Positions 1 to 8,177 of a DNA stretch of 32,847 bases are shown here, piece by piece. A program made the translations under genes and the position numbers. The DNA is from Bradyrhizobium acaciae (GTDB taxonomy: Bacteria; Pseudomonadota; Alphaproteobacteria; Rhizobiales; Xanthobacteraceae). A model generated the notes under the pieces. That model had not been told where the DNA came from and ran no database searches. It saw only the letters and a list, made by a program, of their open reading frames with translations. Within the stretch, counting starts at the first letter, position 1, and each line of letters starts with the position of its first letter. The DNA is taken from positions 1 to 32,847 of the forward strand of contig NZ_JACMYK010000078.1 in the NCBI RefSeq assembly GCF_020889785.1, read 5' to 3'.

Positions 1-225
1 CCGACGGTCCCCCACACGGCGGTAGCACCGCCGCCAGTGCGCCGGCCGGCACAGGCCTACATCCCGCCGCCGCCGCCGGCATCAGCAGCGCCGCTGCCGG
101 CCCCGGTTGCAGTCTCCCCGCAATCGGCCGTGGCACCGCGGCCCGTGCAACCGCAGCAACAATCCAGTGTTGTCGACGCGGATGATGGCGGCCCGGTGGT
201 TCGGCCGCCGATGCCGCTGCGCTGA
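1..225 (+). CDS. C-terminal end of a proline/alanine-rich protein (partial)
   Basis: The frame is open from the first base of the window and ends with TGA at 223-225, so only about 74 C-terminal residues are visible. They are dominated by Pro, Ala and Val, with a run of five Pro and a run of three Gln, and end in a short acidic patch followed by PPMPLR. This is typical of a disordered tail of an envelope or periplasmic protein, but no domain is left to identify it. It converges on the L,D-transpeptidase gene downstream. An internal ATG at 37 is available, but the open frame upstream of it suggests a longer gene entering from the left. Confidence 0.55.
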   Translation, partial: PTVPHTAVAPPPVRRPAQAYIPPPPPASAAPLPAPVAVSPQSAVAPRPVQPQQQSSVVDADDGGPVVRPPMPLR

Positions 226-242
226 AGGCTGACTGACGGCTG

Positions 243-282
243 AAAAAATGCGGCCGATCGCGATGACGCAATCGGCCGCATT
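243..282 (-). terminator. Rho-independent terminator of the L,D-transpeptidase gene
   Basis: A perfect 12-bp inverted repeat (AATGCGGCCGAT at 247-258, its complement at 271-282) has a 12-nt loop. On the minus strand the stem is followed directly by a run of T (A-tract 243-248 on the plus strand). It lies 17 bp past the stop of the minus-strand gene. The plus side has no T-tract, so it mainly serves the minus strand. Confidence 0.8.
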
Positions 283-299
283 GCACTTCGCTATTCGAA

Positions 300-929
300 T
301 TACGCGCTCTGTCCCGGCGGCAGCACCACCACGGTCGCGCCCGGCTTGACGTGCTGGTAGAGATCGATCACGTCGGCATTGTTCATGCGGATGCAGCCCG
401 ACGAGATCGCCTGCCCGATATATTCGGGCTGGTTGGTGCCGTGGATGCGATACAGCGTGTCCTTGTTGCCCTGGTAGAGGTAGATGCCCCGGGCGCCGAG
501 CGGGTTGGCGGGTCCACCGGCGACGCGCGCCGGATACGGCCCGAGCCGCTCCTGAATATCCTTGGTCGGAACCCAATCCGGCCATTCGGCCAGGCGGCCG
601 ACGGTGGCGACGCCGGAGAACGCCATCGCCTCCTCGCCGACGGCGACGCCGTAGCGGATCGCCTTGCCGCCGGGCAGCACGTAATAGAGATAGCGCGCGT
701 CGGTATCGACCAGGATCGAACCCGGCTGCTCCTTCCGCGTGTAATCGACAATGTGGCGCTGGAACTGATCGGGGATCCTGGCCTCCGCATAGGGCGGATG
801 CGCCAGCAATTGCCGATCGCGCGGCGTCATCGCAGCATCCGTCACCGGCGACAGCGTCGCCTGCATGCAGCCGCCAAGCGCAAGCGAACCCACCAGCACC
901 GCAGCAAGCCCCAACTTCGACACGATCAT
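300..929 (-). CDS. L,D-transpeptidase (ErfK/YbiS/YkuD family) lipoprotein
   Basis: Encodes 209 residues. The N-terminus is a lipoprotein signal: a hydrophobic stretch ending in LGGC, with Cys21 the likely lipidated residue. The YkuD domain follows, with the conserved HGT box and the motif SSGCIRM, whose Cys179 is the catalytic nucleophile. Family members form 3-3 cross-links in peptidoglycan or attach proteins to it, in the periplasm. The frame is open further upstream, but ATG at 927-929 was chosen because it gives a proper signal sequence and has an AGGGGAG ribosome site just before it. The first Ser of SSGC replaces the His of the common SHGC form, a variant I recall as usual in rhizobial members. 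Followed by a strong terminator, so probably a single-gene unit. Confidence 0.9.
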   Translation of the reverse strand: MIVSKLGLAAVLVGSLALGGCMQATLSPVTDAAMTPRDRQLLAHPPYAEARIPDQFQRHIVDYTRKEQPGSILVDTDARYLYYVLPGGKAIRYGVAVGEEAMAFSGVATVGRLAEWPDWVPTKDIQERLGPYPARVAGGPANPLGARGIYLYQGNKDTLYRIHGTNQPEYIGQAISSGCIRMNNADVIDLYQHVKPGATVVVLPPGQSA

Positions 930-1105
930 TCTCCCCTGCGTCAACTTGCGGCACTTGCTGCCGAAATCGCGCTGAAATCGTGGCAGGCCCGACTGGAACA
1001 CGGCTGTTTGATCGGTTCCCTCGGCAGGTGTGTCCTGACGGTTGCAGTTGGTTCCCGCGGACGCTAGCCTTGCGACAAAATGTCAAAAACATCGGGAGGA
1101 ATTCG

Positions 1106-1489
1106 ATGCGTTACGCCCTGCTGGTCGGCGGTCTTATTGTCGCGGCAACACCGGCCCATGCCGATCCGCGCGCAGCGTATGTCACGATGGTGCTGCAGGC
1201 CTTTGCGGCCAAGGTCGAGTGCCCCGGCACCGATCTCGTCTATCAGGATCTTGTGCAGCGGGCGCAGGACATGCACCTGCCCGACGGCACCACCGAGCAG
1301 GTGCGCAAGGCGATCGCCTTCATGCACACCGGCGGCAAGATGGGTGAGAAGCAGCCCGACGACCTGATGACCGAAGTCGCGATCGCAACCCAGTCCACCG
1401 ACCTCGACCAGCGCCGCGCCGGCAGCATGACGACCTGGTGCCAGGACCAGAAGTCGCGGCTTGCGGGCTATATCAGGACGAAGGAATAG
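1106..1489 (+). CDS. Small exported protein, unknown function
   Basis: Encodes 127 residues with a clear Sec signal peptide (hydrophobic core, cleavage after AHA near residue 19). The mature part is about 108 residues, mainly helical, and has two Cys, one early (VECPG) and one late (TWCQD), which may form a disulfide in the periplasm. ATG 1106 was chosen over upstream in-frame starts because GGGAGGA (1094-1100) sits at good spacing and the signal peptide begins there. It is divergent from the L,D-transpeptidase gene. I do not recognise the family and infer no function beyond export. Confidence 0.75.
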   Translation: MRYALLVGGLIVAATPAHADPRAAYVTMVLQAFAAKVECPGTDLVYQDLVQRAQDMHLPDGTTEQVRKAIAFMHTGGKMGEKQPDDLMTEVAIATQSTDLDQRRAGSMTTWCQDQKSRLAGYIRTKE

Positions 1490-1492
1490 AAG

Positions 1493-1536
1493 GCGTTTTC
1501 GAACGAAGTGGGCACCGGTTCGCGTGAAGAAAACGC
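1493..1536. repeat. Short intergenic palindromic repeat (GCGTTTTC ... GAAAACGC)
   Basis: The inverted arms GCGTTTTC (1493-1500) and GAAAACGC (1529-1536) enclose GTGGGCACCGGTTCGCGTG-like sequence. I recall near-identical elements scattered between genes in Bradyrhizobium and other Rhizobiales. It lies between the converging ends of the small exported protein and the SDR, and may act as a weak bidirectional terminator. Confidence 0.6.
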
Positions 1537-1551
1537 GTCGAAGAAGAATCC

Positions 1552-2334
1552 TCAATCAAGCTCCGGCGGCGCGAACCAGTTGGTCAGCGACAGGCCGCCG
1601 TCGACCACGATCGATGCGCCGGTGACGTAGCCGGAGAGCTTGTGCGACAGCACGGCGAGCGCCATCGGCGCGAGATCGTCCGCCTGGCCAAGCCGGCCAA
1701 GCGGAATGTGCCTTGCAAGCGCAGGATCGGCGACGAAGCCGCCGGCCGCAATCGCGCCCGGCACCAGCGCATTGATGCGGATGCCATAGCGGCCCCAGCT
1801 CTTGGCCAGCTCCTTCACCAGCATCGCCATGCCGGCCTTCGCCGTCGAGTAATGCGGCAGGTTGCGCGGTGTACCGGCATGCAGCGACGTGAGCAGCAGG
1901 AACGAGCCCGGCGACTTCGCAGCGATCAGCTTGCGCGCCAGTTCGCGCGACAGATGAAAGCCGGCATCGAGATTGACCGCGTGCATCTGCCGCCAGGTTT
2001 CGTCGTCGACCGCCATCGCATGATCGGCCTCGCGGCGCGGCGGCGACGCGCTATGGACGAAGTGCGTCACTTGACCGACCGTGGCTTGCGCATGCGCCAG
2101 CAGGGCCTCGCACGCCACGCGCTGCGCGAGATCGCCGATCCAAGGCACTGCGAGTTCGGGACGCGGAGCGGCCTTGATCGCGGCGACGACCCTGTCCTCA
2201 TGCAGATCGGCGAACACCGTGCGCACGCCCTCGCCGACCAGCGCCTGCGCGATGGCGCGGCCGATGCCGTTACCGGCGCCGGTCACCAAAGCCGCTTCCC
2301 GCGCGGGATCGAAGGGCGATGTGAAAAGGCTCAT
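1552..2334 (-). CDS. SDR-family NAD(P)-dependent oxidoreductase
   Basis: Encodes 260 residues, the normal length of a classical short-chain dehydrogenase. The nucleotide-binding motif TGAGNGIG lies at about residues 18-25. The catalytic YSTAK has Tyr162 and Lys166, and the active-site Ser is in LLLTSLHAG (about residue 150). The end has the usual VVDGG pattern. Such enzymes reduce or oxidise alcohols and ketones in the cytosol; the substrate cannot be read from the sequence. The start is 33 bp after the end of the FMN-reductase-like gene on the same strand, so the two are probably co-transcribed and may work together in redox metabolism of a small molecule. Confidence 0.9.
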   Translation of the reverse strand: MSLFTSPFDPAREAALVTGAGNGIGRAIAQALVGEGVRTVFADLHEDRVVAAIKAAPRPELAVPWIGDLAQRVACEALLAHAQATVGQVTHFVHSASPPRREADHAMAVDDETWRQMHAVNLDAGFHLSRELARKLIAAKSPGSFLLLTSLHAGTPRNLPHYSTAKAGMAMLVKELAKSWGRYGIRINALVPGAIAAGGFVADPALARHIPLGRLGQADDLAPMALAVLSHKLSGYVTGASIVVDGGLSLTNWFAPPELD

Positions 2335-2367
2335 GATCCCGCTACTCCCGGACTTGCAGACCTGCGC

Positions 2368-2957
2368 TCAGTATGGCGGCGCCTTGCGCGCCCGCTGTGC
2401 CTTGGCGGCTTCGATCCACCAGCTGAAGTCGTCGGCAAAGCGAGGAAAGGCGCGCTCCAGCGACTTGCCGCCCTCGCCGATCGGCTTTCCGTCGGCCGAC
2501 AAGGTCTGCGCGATCGGCCCCGCGCTGATCGTGCTCGACACCACCACCATGCCCATCTCCGACAACGTGCCGTGCCAGGCGGTCGCGGCACGCGCACCGG
2601 CGAACCGCCCCGCCGAATAGCTTGCGATCGCCGCCGGGCGCCAGAACCATTCCTCGAGGAATGATCGGTCAGGTTCTTGAGCCCGGGCTGCATGCCCCAA
2701 TTGTACTCGCCGGTGACGAACAGGAAGCCGTCGGCGTCGCGGATTTTTCCGGCGAGCGTTTCGAGCACGGCCGGCGCCTGCCCCTTGGGATGTTCCTTGT
2801 ACATCCGGTCGAGCATCGGCAGGCCGACCTCCTTGGCATCGATCAGCTCGACATCGTCGCCGCGGCCGCGAAGGCCGTCGACGACAAAATGCGCCAGCCG
2901 GATGCCCATGCGATCCGAACGATAGGAGCCATAGAGAACGAGAATGCGGTGGGTCAT
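2368..2957 (-). pseudogene. NAD(P)H-dependent FMN reductase family protein, frameshifted
   Basis: The N-terminal part (from ATG 2955-2957) has the flavodoxin-like start ILVLYGSYRSDRMG and the GEYNWG loop of NADPH-dependent FMN reductases. After LTDH, near 2660, the reading continues in another frame with FLEEWFWRP, and that frame runs to a stop at 2368. One missing base (CATTCC where CATTTCC would restore the frame) explains the break; with it the product would be 196 residues, normal for the family. The first frame alone would run on as an Arg-rich shadow peptide overlapping the SDR. Either a recent mutation or a sequence error. The intact protein would reduce flavin or a quinone-like substrate with NAD(P)H. 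The SDR gene follows directly. Confidence 0.8.
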
Positions 2958-3134
2958 GGCGCGATCCTACCACGGCGCTGCGACAGCCGTCCTGCGGCCG
3001 GCGCGCAGATGTTAACGCCGTTCGGCGGGTATTTTCCCGGCGTTAAGCAATTGGTCGCAGGCCGGCCGCGGTGGCCAAAAATTGCCAGATTTGTTTTCTG
3101 GATATGTCGTCGCTTCGAGAAAGGAGAACCCGAC

Positions 3135-3386
3135 ATGCCGATCGCAAGGCTGGTTTTTGCAGGCTCACTCGCGGCCATCGCCGCCATCGCCACACCGGCG
3201 CTGGGCAAGAGTGCCGAGCGACAAAAGCCCGATGAGAAGTCCACCGCCACCACGCCGGCCGGTTGCCAGGCCTACCAGCAGGCCCCTGACGGCACCTGGA
3301 ACCAGCTTCCCTGCGGCGAGGCGGGCTCCAACGGCGCGACCCAGCACCGCGCCGCGACCAAGGGCGCTGACGACGACGAGCGCTGA
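3135..3386 (+). CDS. Small exported protein, unknown function
   Basis: Encodes 83 residues. The signal peptide is clear (basic start, hydrophobic core, cleavage near PALG-K). The mature part is about 60 residues, polar and charged, with a Cys pair (GCQAYQQAPDGTWNQLPCGE) that could form a disulfide, and an acidic end. ATG 3135 has AAGGAGA (3121-3127) at good spacing; the longer open frame upstream runs through the opposite gene and is not real. It is divergent from the FMN-reductase-like gene. I recall similar short exported proteins annotated as hypothetical in Bradyrhizobium; no function is known to me. Confidence 0.75.
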   Translation: MPIARLVFAGSLAAIAAIATPALGKSAERQKPDEKSTATTPAGCQAYQQAPDGTWNQLPCGEAGSNGATQHRAATKGADDDER

Positions 3387-3405
3387 TCGTCACACCATCA
3401 GGTGT

Positions 3406-3524
3406 CGCCCTGGCGAAAGCCAGGGCCCATAACCACCGAAGGTGATTGTTGCACGACGCTGGGGCCACAGCCCTCTCGAACAACACGACCCTGTGGTTAT
3501 GGGTCCTGCTTTCGCAGCGACGAC
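3406..3524. repeat. Palindromic intergenic repeat element A, copy 1
   Basis: The left arm (3406-3436) contains GCGAAAGCCAGGGCCCATAA and continues CCAC. The right arm (3493-3524) contains GTGGTTATGGGTCCTGCTTT and continues CGCAG. The inner parts CCCATAACCAC and GTGGTTATGGG are perfect complements. A second copy is at 22014-22135. Fills most of the 247-bp gap before the chemotaxis gene and gives rise to spurious short ORFs on both strands. Confidence 0.8.
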
Positions 3525-3633
3525 GATCGGGATGTACGCCGCGCCGCACACGACTCCCGGATCATAAACCCAAGCTTAATGCGCACCCGGTACGGTTGAG
3601 GCCTCTCCTCCCGTCAAGAATGGCGCGCATCCC

Positions 3634-5715
3634 ATGAAAATCGGTACTCTCCTGACGGCCGCGATCGTCTCGTTATCAGCGGTCGGCGGCGGACTGGCGG
3701 CCTATGTCGCTGTCACCAAGTACCAGACCATGGACAAGATCTCGACCGCGCAGAGCCGGCTCGAAATCGTCCGCGCCGTTGGCGATATCCCGCGTTACAT
3801 GAACCCCGAGCGTGGCTACGCCACCAACCTCTTGCTTGGGGGGGCCACGATCGATCCGAAGCAGATTGCCGAACTCGACCGTCAGCGCCAGCTGACCGAC
3901 GGTGCGCTTGCCAAGGTCAACCAGGTGCGCGCCACCCTGCCGGGATCGCTCGACGACGGCGAAGCCGTCGCCCGCGAGATCGACGCGCTGAAGGTGAAAT
4001 TTGCCGGACTGCGCGACGCCATCGCGACTGCGATCGCAGGGCCAGCCGATGCACGCCGCGCGGCCGCCGGCAAGATCGTCGCCGACAACTCCACGTTCAA
4101 TGCCGGCGTCACCACGCTGCTCGACGAGCAGGTGCGCCGGCTCGCCGGCCTCGACGGCAATGCCTATCGCCAGGCCAGCTACGCCAACGTCGCCTGGACC
4201 TTGCGCGACATCGGCGGGCTGAATGCCAGCCTGCACAAGGCGCTGGTCGGCGCCAGGCGCGTCGCGACCGAGCCGGAGAAGCAGGAGCTCTATCGCTCGA
4301 CCGGCCGCACCGAGCAGATCCTCTCGACCTTGCAGGAGCTGCGCAACAATCCCGCGACGCCTGCCAACGTCATGACGGCGCTCGGCAAGATGCAGGCCGA
4401 TTATGTCGAGCGGTTCGGCAAGGCGCTGAAGCTTGCCAAGGAAGGCGCAGTGACCGGCAAGTACGAGCTGGATCTCGACGCCTACTACCCCGAATCGCAA
4501 ACCGGCCTCGCCGCCATCATCACCGTCCGCGACGCGTTCTACGAGAATGCCGAGCAAGGTCTTGCCGCCGCCTATTCATCGGCACGCGTCAGCTTCGTGG
4601 TCGCGCTGTCCGGGCTGCTCGCGGTCATTGCCGTGAGTGCCGCCCTGATCGTCATGGTCCGCCGCCGCATCCTCAACCCGATCGCCGCCCTCACCGGCCG
4701 GATGTCGCGCCTCGCGGCGGGTGACGTCGCCGAGGCGATCCCGGGCGCTGCGCGCAACGACGAGATCGGCGCGATGGCTGCCGCCGTGCAGGTGTTCAAG
4801 GACAACAAGATCGACGCCGATCACCTCGCGACCGAGAAGGAAGCCGAGAACGACGTCAAGATGCGCCGCGCCCGCGTGCTCGACGATCTGACACGCGCCT
4901 TCGAGGCCAAGGTCACGGAGCTGGTCGGCGGATTGTCCGCGGCGTCCTCGGTGATGGAGAACACGGCGCAATCGATGTCGGCCACCGCCGCAGCAACCAA
5001 CCGGCAGGCCGCGGTCGTCGCGGCGGCGTCCGATCAGACGTCGACCAACGTGCAGACGGTCGCGAGCGCGACCGAAGAACTGACCTCCTCGATCTCGGAG
5101 ATCGCCCGCCAGGTCGCGACCTCGACCGAGATCGCCGCGCGCGCGGTCGATCATGCCCGGCGCACCGGCGACACCGCCCGCTCGCTGGCCGAGGGCGCCC
5201 AGAAGATCGGCGACGTCGTGACGCTGATCCAGAGCATCGCCGCGCAGACCAATTTGCTGGCGCTCAACGCCACCATCGAGGCGGCCCGCGCCGGCGAGGC
5301 CGGCCGCGGCTTTGCCGTCGTCGCCTCGGAAGTGAAGTCGCTGGCCGGCCAGACCGCGAAGGCAACCACAGAGATTTCCGAGCAGATCACCGCGATCCAG
5401 ACCGCCAGCGACGAGACCGTGACCGCCATCCGCAGCGTCGTCGACGTCATCACCGAGATCGACCAGATCGGCACCGCGATTGCCGCTGCAATCGAGGAAC
5501 AGGGCTCGGCGACCAAGGAAATCTCGCGCAGCGTTCAGGAAGCCGCGCGCGGTACGCAGGAAGTCAATTCCAACATCTCCGGCGTGCAGCGCGCCGCCGA
5601 CGACACCGGCGCGGCGGCAACCCAGGTGCTGGGCGCGGCCGAGCAGCTCTCGACGCAGTCCAAGGACCTCGCCGGCCAGGTCAACCGATTCCTGTCAGAC
5701 GTGCGGGCGGCATAA
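3634..5715 (+). CDS. Methyl-accepting chemotaxis protein
   Basis: Encodes 693 residues. Order: membrane segment at about 5-27, a large mostly helical periplasmic sensor region to about 318, second membrane segment about 319-341, HAMP domain about 342-395 (ILNPIAALTGRM...AAGD, then DEIG), and a cytoplasmic signalling coiled coil. The conserved hairpin tip IAAQTNLLALNATIEAARAG lies at about 533-552. The protein senses an unknown ligand and signals through CheW/CheA to the flagellar motor. The sensor region shows no domain I can name with certainty. No C-terminal NWETF-type pentapeptide for CheR/CheB docking is seen. No che genes are adjacent, so it is an orphan receptor. Confidence 0.95.
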   Translation: MKIGTLLTAAIVSLSAVGGGLAAYVAVTKYQTMDKISTAQSRLEIVRAVGDIPRYMNPERGYATNLLLGGATIDPKQIAELDRQRQLTDGALAKVNQVRATLPGSLDDGEAVAREIDALKVKFAGLRDAIATAIAGPADARRAAAGKIVADNSTFNAGVTTLLDEQVRRLAGLDGNAYRQASYANVAWTLRDIGGLNASLHKALVGARRVATEPEKQELYRSTGRTEQILSTLQELRNNPATPANVMTALGKMQADYVERFGKALKLAKEGAVTGKYELDLDAYYPESQTGLAAIITVRDAFYENAEQGLAAAYSSARVSFVVALSGLLAVIAVSAALIVMVRRRILNPIAALTGRMSRLAAGDVAEAIPGAARNDEIGAMAAAVQVFKDNKIDADHLATEKEAENDVKMRRARVLDDLTRAFEAKVTELVGGLSAASSVMENTAQSMSATAAATNRQAAVVAAASDQTSTNVQTVASATEELTSSISEIARQVATSTEIAARAVDHARRTGDTARSLAEGAQKIGDVVTLIQSIAAQTNLLALNATIEAARAGEAGRGFAVVASEVKSLAGQTAKATTEISEQITAIQTASDETVTAIRSVVDVITEIDQIGTAIAAAIEEQGSATKEISRSVQEAARGTQEVNSNISGVQRAADDTGAAATQVLGAAEQLSTQSKDLAGQVNRFLSDVRAA

Positions 5716-5756
5716 TCGACGGCACGCCGCTGTCAAAGGGCGGCAGATATTTTCTC

Positions 5757-5873
5757 CCTGTCATTGCGAGCGCAACGAAGCAATCCATCGCGCCGCGAGT
5801 GGCAGCATGGATTGCTTCGTCGCTTCAGCGCAAAATTGCTTCGCAATTTTGTCGCGAGCTCCTCACGATGACG
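5757..5873. repeat. Palindromic intergenic repeat element B
   Basis: Begins TCATTGCGAGCGCAACGAAG and ends CTCACGATGACGAG, imperfect complements. Inside are two perfect hairpins: ACGAAGCAATCCAT (5775-5788) with its complement at 5807-5820, and CAAAATTGC (5831-5839) with its complement at 5843-5851 around a 3-nt loop. I recall this type, whose translation gives CERNEAIH and MDCFVAS, as frequent in Bradyrhizobium. It separates the converging chemotaxis and acyl-CoA dehydrogenase genes and may stop transcription from both. Confidence 0.8.
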
Positions 5874-5888
5874 AGGTTTGGCAGCCCT

Positions 5889-7052
5889 CTAGCCGCCACG
5901 CAGGCCAAGCACACGGCGGGCGATCGCCTGGCGATGGACCTCGCTCGGACCTTCGTACACCCGCATCAGGCGGGCCTTCTGCCAGAGCGCGTTCAGCGGC
6001 AATTCCAGCGTCACGCCGAGTGCGCCGAGCGTCTGCATGGCATGGTCGCAGGCGTCATAGGCCATCTCGGTCGCGAACACCTTGATCATCGAGGCCTCGT
6101 GGCGGATGTCCTCGCCGCGGTCGGTCTTGTCGGCGGCCTCGCGCACCATCAGCCGGCACGCATGCATGCGGGTGGAGATATCGGCAATCCACCACTGGAT
6201 CGCCTGGCGCTCGGCGAGCTTGACGCCGAACGTCTCGCGCTGCTTGGCGTGCTCGCACATCATGTCGAGCGCGCGCTTGGTGATGCCGACGCAGGTCGAG
6301 CCCATCTCGAGCCGACGCGTGCGCAGGCGCAGCTGCATCGGCGCGTAGCCCTTGCCGACCTCGCCGAGCACCGAATCCTTCGGGATGCGGCAGTCCTCGA
6401 ACACGATCTCATAGGTCGAGCCGCCGCCGACCATCGGGATCTCGCGTTCGATGATGAAGCCCGCCGTGCCCTTCTCGACGATGAACGAGGTGATGCCGCC
6501 CTGGCGCTGATCGTTGCCGACCCGCGCCATCACGATGATGAAGTCGGCAGCGCGCGCATTGCTGATCCAGATCTTGCGGCCGTTCAATACCCACTGTTCG
6601 CCTTCGAGCACCGCACGCGTCTTCATCCCTGCGGGATCGCCGCCAGCGCCGGGCTCGGAGATCGCGATCGCCGATGTCATCCGGCCCTCGATATAGGGCT
6701 GCAGATATTTCTTCTTCTGCGCGTCGGTGCCGACCGCCTGCAGCATGCGCAGGTTCGGCGAGTCCGGCGGCAGCACGAACGGCACGCAGCTGCGGCCGAG
6801 CTCTTCGTGCACCGCAGCCATCGTCCGCGTCGGCAGGTCGTGGCCGCCGAGATCCTCGAGCGCATCGAGGCCCCAGAGGCCGAGCTCCTTCGAGACGTCG
6901 CGCAGCCGTTTGCGCTGTTCCGGCGTGAGCTCGGGATGATCGCTGCCGGGCAGTTTCGATTTCAGATATTGCGGCTCGAGCGGGATCAGTTCGCGATCGA
7001 CGAATCTCGCGACGGTCTCGCGGATCATGGCTGTCTGTTCGTCATCGCTCAT
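5889..7052 (-). CDS. Acyl-CoA dehydrogenase
   Basis: Encodes 387 residues, a normal length. N-terminal helical domain, middle beta domain with the flavin and substrate contact motif AIAISEPGAGGDPAG and WVLNGRKIWISNA, and C-terminal helical domain with QRETFGVKLAERQAIQ. The end has YEGPSEVHR, in which the Glu aligns with the catalytic base of medium-chain type enzymes. It makes trans-2-enoyl-CoA from acyl-CoA with FAD and passes electrons to ETF. Start at ATG 7050-7052 is favoured by GAGGAA six bases upstream; an in-frame start 11 codons earlier is possible. No other fatty-acid genes adjoin, so the acyl substrate is unknown. Confidence 0.93.
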   Translation of the reverse strand: MSDDEQTAMIRETVARFVDRELIPLEPQYLKSKLPGSDHPELTPEQRKRLRDVSKELGLWGLDALEDLGGHDLPTRTMAAVHEELGRSCVPFVLPPDSPNLRMLQAVGTDAQKKKYLQPYIEGRMTSAIAISEPGAGGDPAGMKTRAVLEGEQWVLNGRKIWISNARAADFIIVMARVGNDQRQGGITSFIVEKGTAGFIIEREIPMVGGGSTYEIVFEDCRIPKDSVLGEVGKGYAPMQLRLRTRRLEMGSTCVGITKRALDMMCEHAKQRETFGVKLAERQAIQWWIADISTRMHACRLMVREAADKTDRGEDIRHEASMIKVFATEMAYDACDHAMQTLGALGVTLELPLNALWQKARLMRVYEGPSEVHRQAIARRVLGLRGG

Positions 7053-7191
7053 CTGGGATTCCTCGCCTGTGCTGTTGTGCCTCACAAATCCAGTAGCGCA
7101 TTTTTTGTCGGCACAAATAGCGGAAACGCGCCCCCACGCTCACTGTCGCTCGAGGGTTTCATGGTGCGGAATTCAATATCCCGCGGCGCGG

Positions 7192-7350
7192 TCAGCGACC
7201 ACGCAATTGCGCGAGATGCGCGGGCGCCTCGACCAAGTCATCACGCAGCACGAGGTTGTCGGCTGCAAGGGAGCGATCGACGATCGGCGTCTCGAGCGCC
7301 GTTGCAGTCTTGTTGAACAGCGTGATCCTCGCTGCCAGATACAGACGTGC
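7192..7350 (-). other. In-frame 52-codon coding-like stretch behind the nitroreductase stop
   Basis: Directly after the TAG of the nitroreductase gene, the same frame stays open for 52 codons to TGA at 7192-7194. It starts ARLYLAARIT and contains DRSLAADNLVLRDD. Codons are G/C-rich at the third position, like real genes here. No ATG lies in it and the only late TTG has no ribosome site. It could be a gene remnant, or an extension lost by a stop mutation. The product is not recognised. The rest of the gap, 7053-7191, shows nothing clear besides the promoter side of the acyl-CoA dehydrogenase gene. Confidence 0.35.
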
Positions 7351-8028
7351 CTAGTCGGCAAAGCCGACGTAGCTGACGAAGTCGCTGTTGGCCTCGCGGT
7401 CCGACCGCACCGCGTTGGCGGCAAAGCTGTCGTCGGGATAGCCCATCGCGACGCAGGTCATGATCACCTGGTCTTCCGGGATATTGGCGACCTCGCGCAC
7501 GATGTCGGAGCGCATGATGCCCTGGCCGTTGATGACGCTGCCAAGGCCGCGATCCCAGGCCGCCAGCACGATGCCGTAGCAGAGCGCGCCGAGATCGAAA
7601 TGGCAGACCGCGCCGGGATCGAGGATGCGGTCGTAGGTCAGGACCAGCGAGACCGGGGCGTCGAACTGGCGGAAACCGCGCAGCACCCAGTCCTGCCGCA
7701 TCGGCTTGTCGTCACGGGCGATGCCCATGGCGCCGAACAGCTTCTTGGCGATGTCGACCTGGCGGCCGCGGTGCACGCCCTGGTACTCACCGTGGCTGAC
7801 AATGTCGCGCTTGGCTTTGGCGCCGGCGATCATCTCATCCATATTGCGGCGACGCACTTCCTCCAGGGGCGCCCCAGTCAGGACGTGGACGTGCCAGGGC
7901 TGGGTGTTCATCGAGGACGGCGCCCGCTTGGCCACCTCGATGATCTCCTCGACGGTCGCTCGCGACACCGGCTGCTTCTTGAACCCGCGCACGCTTTTGC
8001 GTGTCTGTACCAGCGCCTCGAATTCCAT
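7351..8028 (-). CDS. Nitroreductase family protein
   Basis: Encodes 225 residues, usual for this FMN-binding family. The N-terminal flavin contact is TRKSVRGFKKQPV, followed by RAPSSMNTQPWHV, which contacts FMN phosphate and the isoalloxazine ring. The C-terminal part has GLGSVINGQG and the MGYPDD loop. Such homodimers reduce nitro compounds, quinones or enones with NAD(P)H; the natural substrate is unknown. The frame is open further upstream, but ATG 8026-8028 starts at the family's usual N-terminus and has GGGGGA eight bases before it. Divergent from the psiF-like gene with a 149-bp promoter gap. Confidence 0.9.
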   Translation of the reverse strand: MEFEALVQTRKSVRGFKKQPVSRATVEEIIEVAKRAPSSMNTQPWHVHVLTGAPLEEVRRRNMDEMIAGAKAKRDIVSHGEYQGVHRGRQVDIAKKLFGAMGIARDDKPMRQDWVLRGFRQFDAPVSLVLTYDRILDPGAVCHFDLGALCYGIVLAAWDRGLGSVINGQGIMRSDIVREVANIPEDQVIMTCVAMGYPDDSFAANAVRSDREANSDFVSYVGFAD

Positions 8029-8177
8029 TCCGCGTGTCCCCCGATTTGTTCCGCACTGCACGCGGAATTTCTCACGACTATCCGGGCATTTTATAGACAA
8101 ATTTGGCTGTGGGAACTTGATCGGGCCAAGAATCCGATATCCAATCCGGCCACTGGTTTGGTTTAGGGAGAACCCAG

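Noticed and set aside
82..1092. Long open frames over the L,D-transpeptidase region (336 aa minus, 238 aa plus)
   Set aside because: They are shadows of the real gene at 300-929: rich in Arg, Ala and Gly with no domain, and lacking a ribosome site.
2622..3386. 254-aa form of the small exported protein
   Set aside because: The upstream part is antisense to the FMN-reductase-like gene; the signal peptide and ribosome site mark ATG 3135 as the start.
5799..7316. 505-aa plus-strand open frame opposite the acyl-CoA dehydrogenase
   Set aside because: Composition is typical of an antisense frame of a G+C-rich gene (His, Arg, Ala, Leu), it begins within repeat B, and the opposite frame has all the dehydrogenase motifs.
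7027..8166. 379-aa plus-strand open frame over the nitroreductase
   Set aside because: It runs antisense to a clear nitroreductase and across the intergenic gap, with no domain features.
8041..8177. Pho box before the psiF-like gene
   Set aside because: No CTGTCAT-type direct repeats are found in the gap; the name psiF does not prove phosphate control here.
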